64,000 nucleotides of DNA from Lunularia cruciata. Taxonomy: Eukaryota > Streptophyta > Marchantiopsida > Lunulariales > Lunulariaceae. The notes under the pieces were generated by a model. The model did not search any database. It was given only the letters and a program-made list of their open reading frames with translations, and was not told where the DNA came from. Position 1 is the first letter of the stretch; every line of letters begins with the position of its first letter. The stretch covers positions 67,274,944-67,338,943 of the forward strand of contig OX419755.1 of NCBI GenBank assembly GCA_948567375.1. Direction: 5' to 3'. Both the position numbers and the translations under genes were made by a program. Shown here one piece after another: positions 60,851 to 64,000 of the stretch.

Positions 60851-61569
60851 CTCTTCTTCTCTTCCCACGATCTCTTGCAGGACAACTTCTCAACGGCAAA
60901 GGAAAATTTCTTGACATTGCTTTGTCTTTAGCCCAATTTTTATAGAGTCGCGCCTTCTTTGTCTCTCTTCAATTTGAGTTTCTACTAAGAAATCACACCT
61001 CTTGCATGCTCCTGTCTTTGTCAAGTGTCCTTCATGCATATGACCACCAATTTTTGAACAGTCCCTTCTTGAATTTCTTACCCCAAAGGAAAGTTGTTAC
61101 ACTGTCCTCGCCTCAAGTTGAGCACCCCCCGATACAAAGACTTCTTACTTTGGGTTGTATGCTGACAAGGCAATTTGGAGTACTTCACCTTATGACCTGA
61201 AGCCACGTTACCTTGGGTTTCATCCCAAAGACTCTTTTCTTTGCCTTCTTTGGCTATACGGGCGCAATCCGACTTCTCTATACACTTCTTCTTCTTTATT
61301 TCAAAAATAAAATAAAATGTGGGTACCACACATATAGGCATCCATTGTCATGCTTCTCTACTTAGAGGCCCTTGGCCTCCAAACAAGCAACCTTTGAACA
61401 ACATGAAGAGATGAATTGAAGAAGAGGATGCTAAAATCACAATGAAAAACAAAGATTGTCAATCAATGTACCTCACAACCTTATTGGCTCAATGGAGTAG
61501 AGTAAAAGCAAGTGGAGGAAGAGGACGAGTGCACAAAGGTTAAGGAAGACAAAGGTGCAACTGATCTTT

Positions 61570-62634
61570 TGTATGGGGCCTTAGAATATCAATACTAGGT
61601 GAGAGTATTGATAGACTCTAGAGCAACAAAGAATTTCTTATGTCACTCTTTTACAATAAGGTTGGATATGGAACTAGAGAACAGATTAGAATGAAAAAGT
61701 AGAATTCCTTAATGGTCAAACAAAGAAGATTGAATCATTATCAAGAAAGGTAGCATTCTCTATGGGAGAATATCATGAAGCAATTGAGTAGCAAGTGATA
61801 TGATTAGCTCATTATGATGTGATCCTAGGCATACCATGGATGAAGCACTACAATCTCACAATTGATTAGAGAAAGAAAGTAGTGAGAAATAGCGAATGGA
61901 AGATCATTAGGTCAAAAAGACCACAAAGGCAAGAATTTCCTCTCTATTTCATAGGAACAATGGCTATTGGTAAGACAAATAGATGTTTCATGGGTCTAAT
62001 AAGAGAAGTCTAGAGTGCACAACCCGATAGACAAGTTCCTAAGAATTTGAAAGATATAGCAATGAGCTTCAAGATATCTTTCTAGATGATTTACCCTTAA
62101 GATTACTCACAAAAAGGAGAGTAGATCATAAAATTGAGATACTTCTTTGGAAGATACTTCCTTATTAGGCACCATATTGACTATCATCTCATGACTTGGA
62201 GGAGTGCAAAGCTTGATTTGAGGAGATGTTGTAGGGCCAATCCAACTATACAAGGCTCTTTTCTTGTTTGTGAAGAAAAAGACATCACAATGTGCATGTT
62301 TATTGACTATTGGGGACTAATTCAACAAATGATGAAGAAAAAATACCCATTACCTTGCATGGATTACCTATTTGATAAACTCAATGGAGCAAAACCCTTC
62401 ACCAAACATGATCTACGGAGCAGTTACTACCAAATCAGGATCTTAGAGGAAGATATACACAAAATTGCCTTTCAAACAAGGTATGGTCACTTTGAGTACC
62501 TAGTGATGCCATTTGGCCTCACCAATGCACCTAACACTTTCATGAGTTTGATGAATGATATATTTTGTCCATATTTGGATGAATCTATGATCATTTTACT
62601 TGATGACATCTTAGATAATGATACAACAAGATAA
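61570..62634 (+). pseudogene. Ty3 protease and reverse transcriptase relic
   Basis: A protease active-site stretch VLIDSRATKNFL (about 61605-61640; Gly is Arg) is followed by HYDVILGIPWM. RT then runs with [51 protein letters not shown] and IILLDDILD (catalytic Asp pair kept, about 62590). The frame is open from 62134 to 62634. The sequence ends at the LTR starting at 62661. Confidence 0.7.
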
Positions 62635-62660
62635 TGATAGAGCACAAGCACAAGCAACAT

Positions 62661-64000
62661 TGTCACACCATTTGTAGTTCCGCATCTAGATGCTCGGACA
62701 CTAGAGTTCCAGTGATAGTAGTTAGAGTTATTCTAGCAGTTTCTCAAAGACTACTTTCCGACGGTTAGATTTTGTGTTCGGGGTACTGACTTCACGGTGG
62801 GGCCCACCGTCACTTTGCACCGTTTGCACCGTCGAGTGTGCCGTCAGTGGGACCGTTAGGGTTTTAGTGCTAGCTCGAGTCTAGGGGGTATAGTTTCAAA
62901 GTGAGCTCCAGAGGGCTCACTTCTCTGATGTTGAGCCTTCGAGTTCCTGGCTATGGTGGACAGAGGCCGGCGAGCGTCACCTGGATTCTCTATGCTTGAG
63001 TGGATGTGGCTTGACTGTAATCAATGCTCAATTGTTGGTAGTTTATAGAGTGACAGATCAAGTACTGATCTGAGTTGAGTTGAGTTGAGAGTTGTAAGCA
63101 ATCTGATTACATCAGAGAAGTGAGGTCAGGGGGAAATCGGGTGCAGGAACTGTGAGTGTTGGTGGTATCTCCAAGCTCGGTGGATCGTGGTAGCTCGATT
63201 CAAGTTTTGTGTTTCCCTAGTGTGCAGAAGCTCGTTCAAGTGATGCAGATTTGGCAGTTAGGCGGATGGTGTGCAGAAGCGCTGGCCAAATTTTGATCAA
63301 AGAAGGAGCAATTTTCGAGCAATGTTGTGATTTTGAGCTCAGGAGGTGAAGGCAGGACCAATTTGCTGCAAGTTGGGCTCAAAAAGTCAAATTGAAAGTG
63401 GAGTTGGGAAGCTCTTCTCATGAAATTGTGATTCGGAAAAACCTATTTTGTCAATTTGGCTCGAGTGGAAAGTTAGCGGGGGATTTGGCGGACAACCATC
63501 TTTAGGGTTTACGTCAAATTTTATGTCAGATTTTGGGCCAAATTTGGAGGAGTTTTTGATGTTTGGCCAGATTTGGAGGAGTTTCGCTAGTTTGGAGGAC
63601 TTTGGCGGACAACCATCTTTAGGGTTTACGTCAGATTTACGTCAGATTTTGGGCCAGATTTGGAGGAGTTTTTGCTGTTTGGCCAGATTTGGAGGAGTTT
63701 TGCTAGTTTGGAGGACTTTTGCAGATTTGGAGAAGTTTCACCAATTTTGGAGGAGGTTCGGAGGCAACAAGAAAGGCCTCATTTGGCTGAATTTTGGCAT
63801 TTTGAGGCTTCGAGGCATAGGGCTGTGGGCTATGAGAGGCTACGAAGGCCTAGAAGGGCCAGCAAGTCAGCTTGCTGGCATGAGGCTAGCTAGTTTAGAG
63901 TAGATCTTGGTCACTGGTTGGCAAAATCTGCCTTTCCTACTAGATTGTGCGCAACAAGGTTTGACCCCTAGATCTCTTGTTCCTAGATTGGTGCCCTAGC
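62661..64000 (+). repeat. LTR of the DNMT-type Ty3 family, runs off the window
   Basis: It starts TGTCACACCATTTGTAGTTC and aligns, in opposite orientation, with 25336-26668 for its whole visible length, including the tRNA-like segment at the very end (about 63948-64000). By comparison some 145 bp remain beyond the window. Whether a further DNMT element or a solo LTR follows cannot be seen. Confidence 0.8.

Larger units (their letters stand above)
56606..61330 (-). mobile_element. CC element copy C, complete, target duplication CATAT
   Basis: A 4725-bp unit on the minus strand. It starts at 61330 with TGTGGTACCCACATTTT and ends at 56606 (plus strand TGTGACAACCCGG). Perfect CATAT duplications lie at 56601-56605 and 61331-61335. 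The 5' part (61330 to about 60460) and the 3' part (58837-56606) match copy B. Between them the central coding part of copy B is replaced by about 1.6 kb of other sequence with tandem repeats. Confidence 0.85.
55801..62660 (+). mobile_element. Plus-strand Ty3 relic split by CC element copy C
   Basis: gag-like remnants lie at 55830-56605, and the protease and RT resume after the insertion (61336-62634). The host sequence reads through if the CC element and one CATAT are removed. It is cut at 62661 by an LTR of the DNMT-type family. Confidence 0.65.

Noticed and set aside
1-64000. CRISPR arrays, bacterial operons, phage genes, organellar genes, rRNA
   Set aside because: None seen. Spliced ferritin and plant LTR elements place the window in a plant nuclear genome.

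Overview
The window is nuclear DNA of a streptophyte plant. It holds one intact host gene, an eight-exon plastid-targeted ferritin with GT-AG introns and a transit peptide (39107-41229, + strand). Almost everything else is nested and decayed LTR-retrotransposon DNA, which suggests a large, repeat-rich genome. I cannot name the lineage. The elements below resemble ones described from charophytes more than typical angiosperm ones, but that is inference.

Layout. 1-2873: 3' half of a Ty3 element (RT end, RNase H, integrase, 3' LTR). It has inserted into a copy of an unusual coiled-coil element, called here the CC element (2874-5397). That copy in turn sits in the gag of a minus-strand, DNMT-type Ty3 copy (5398-7098), which abuts a plus-strand chromovirus-like relic (7099-about 10900). 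12477-12735: a primer binding site and short LTR on the minus strand. 16440-16784: LTR fragment. 16897-26668: the main element, a minus-strand Ty3 retrotransposon whose polyprotein reads gag - two CCHC knuckles - protease - DNMT3-like cytosine-5 methyltransferase - RT - RNase H - integrase - PHD finger. 28509-29240: solo LTR with target-site duplication CATAA. 35.6-36.05 kb: GC-rich island with a TATA box and an unidentified open segment. 39.1-41.2 kb: ferritin. 44.8-46.9 kb: decayed relative of the CC element. 48.4-54.6 kb: minus-strand chromovirus split by a CC element (49535-53297, duplication CAAAC). 55.8-62.66 kb: plus-strand Ty3 element split by another CC element (56606-61330, duplication CATAT) and cut off at 62661 by an LTR of the DNMT-type family that runs out of the window.

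The main discovery candidate is the retrotransposon that carries its own de novo-type DNA methyltransferase and a chromatin-reader PHD finger. The methyltransferase lies in one frame with protease and RT, so it is a polyprotein domain and not a neighbouring gene. This copy is dead. Its stops are TAG or TGA of the kind produced when CAG or CGA loses a methylated cytosine. The second candidate is the CC element. It is a TG...CA-bounded unit with perfect 5-bp target duplications at two loci, but I see no LTR pair and no pol; it encodes a globular domain plus a long acidic coiled coil.

All calls come from reading the sequence and given translations by eye; no database search was run.
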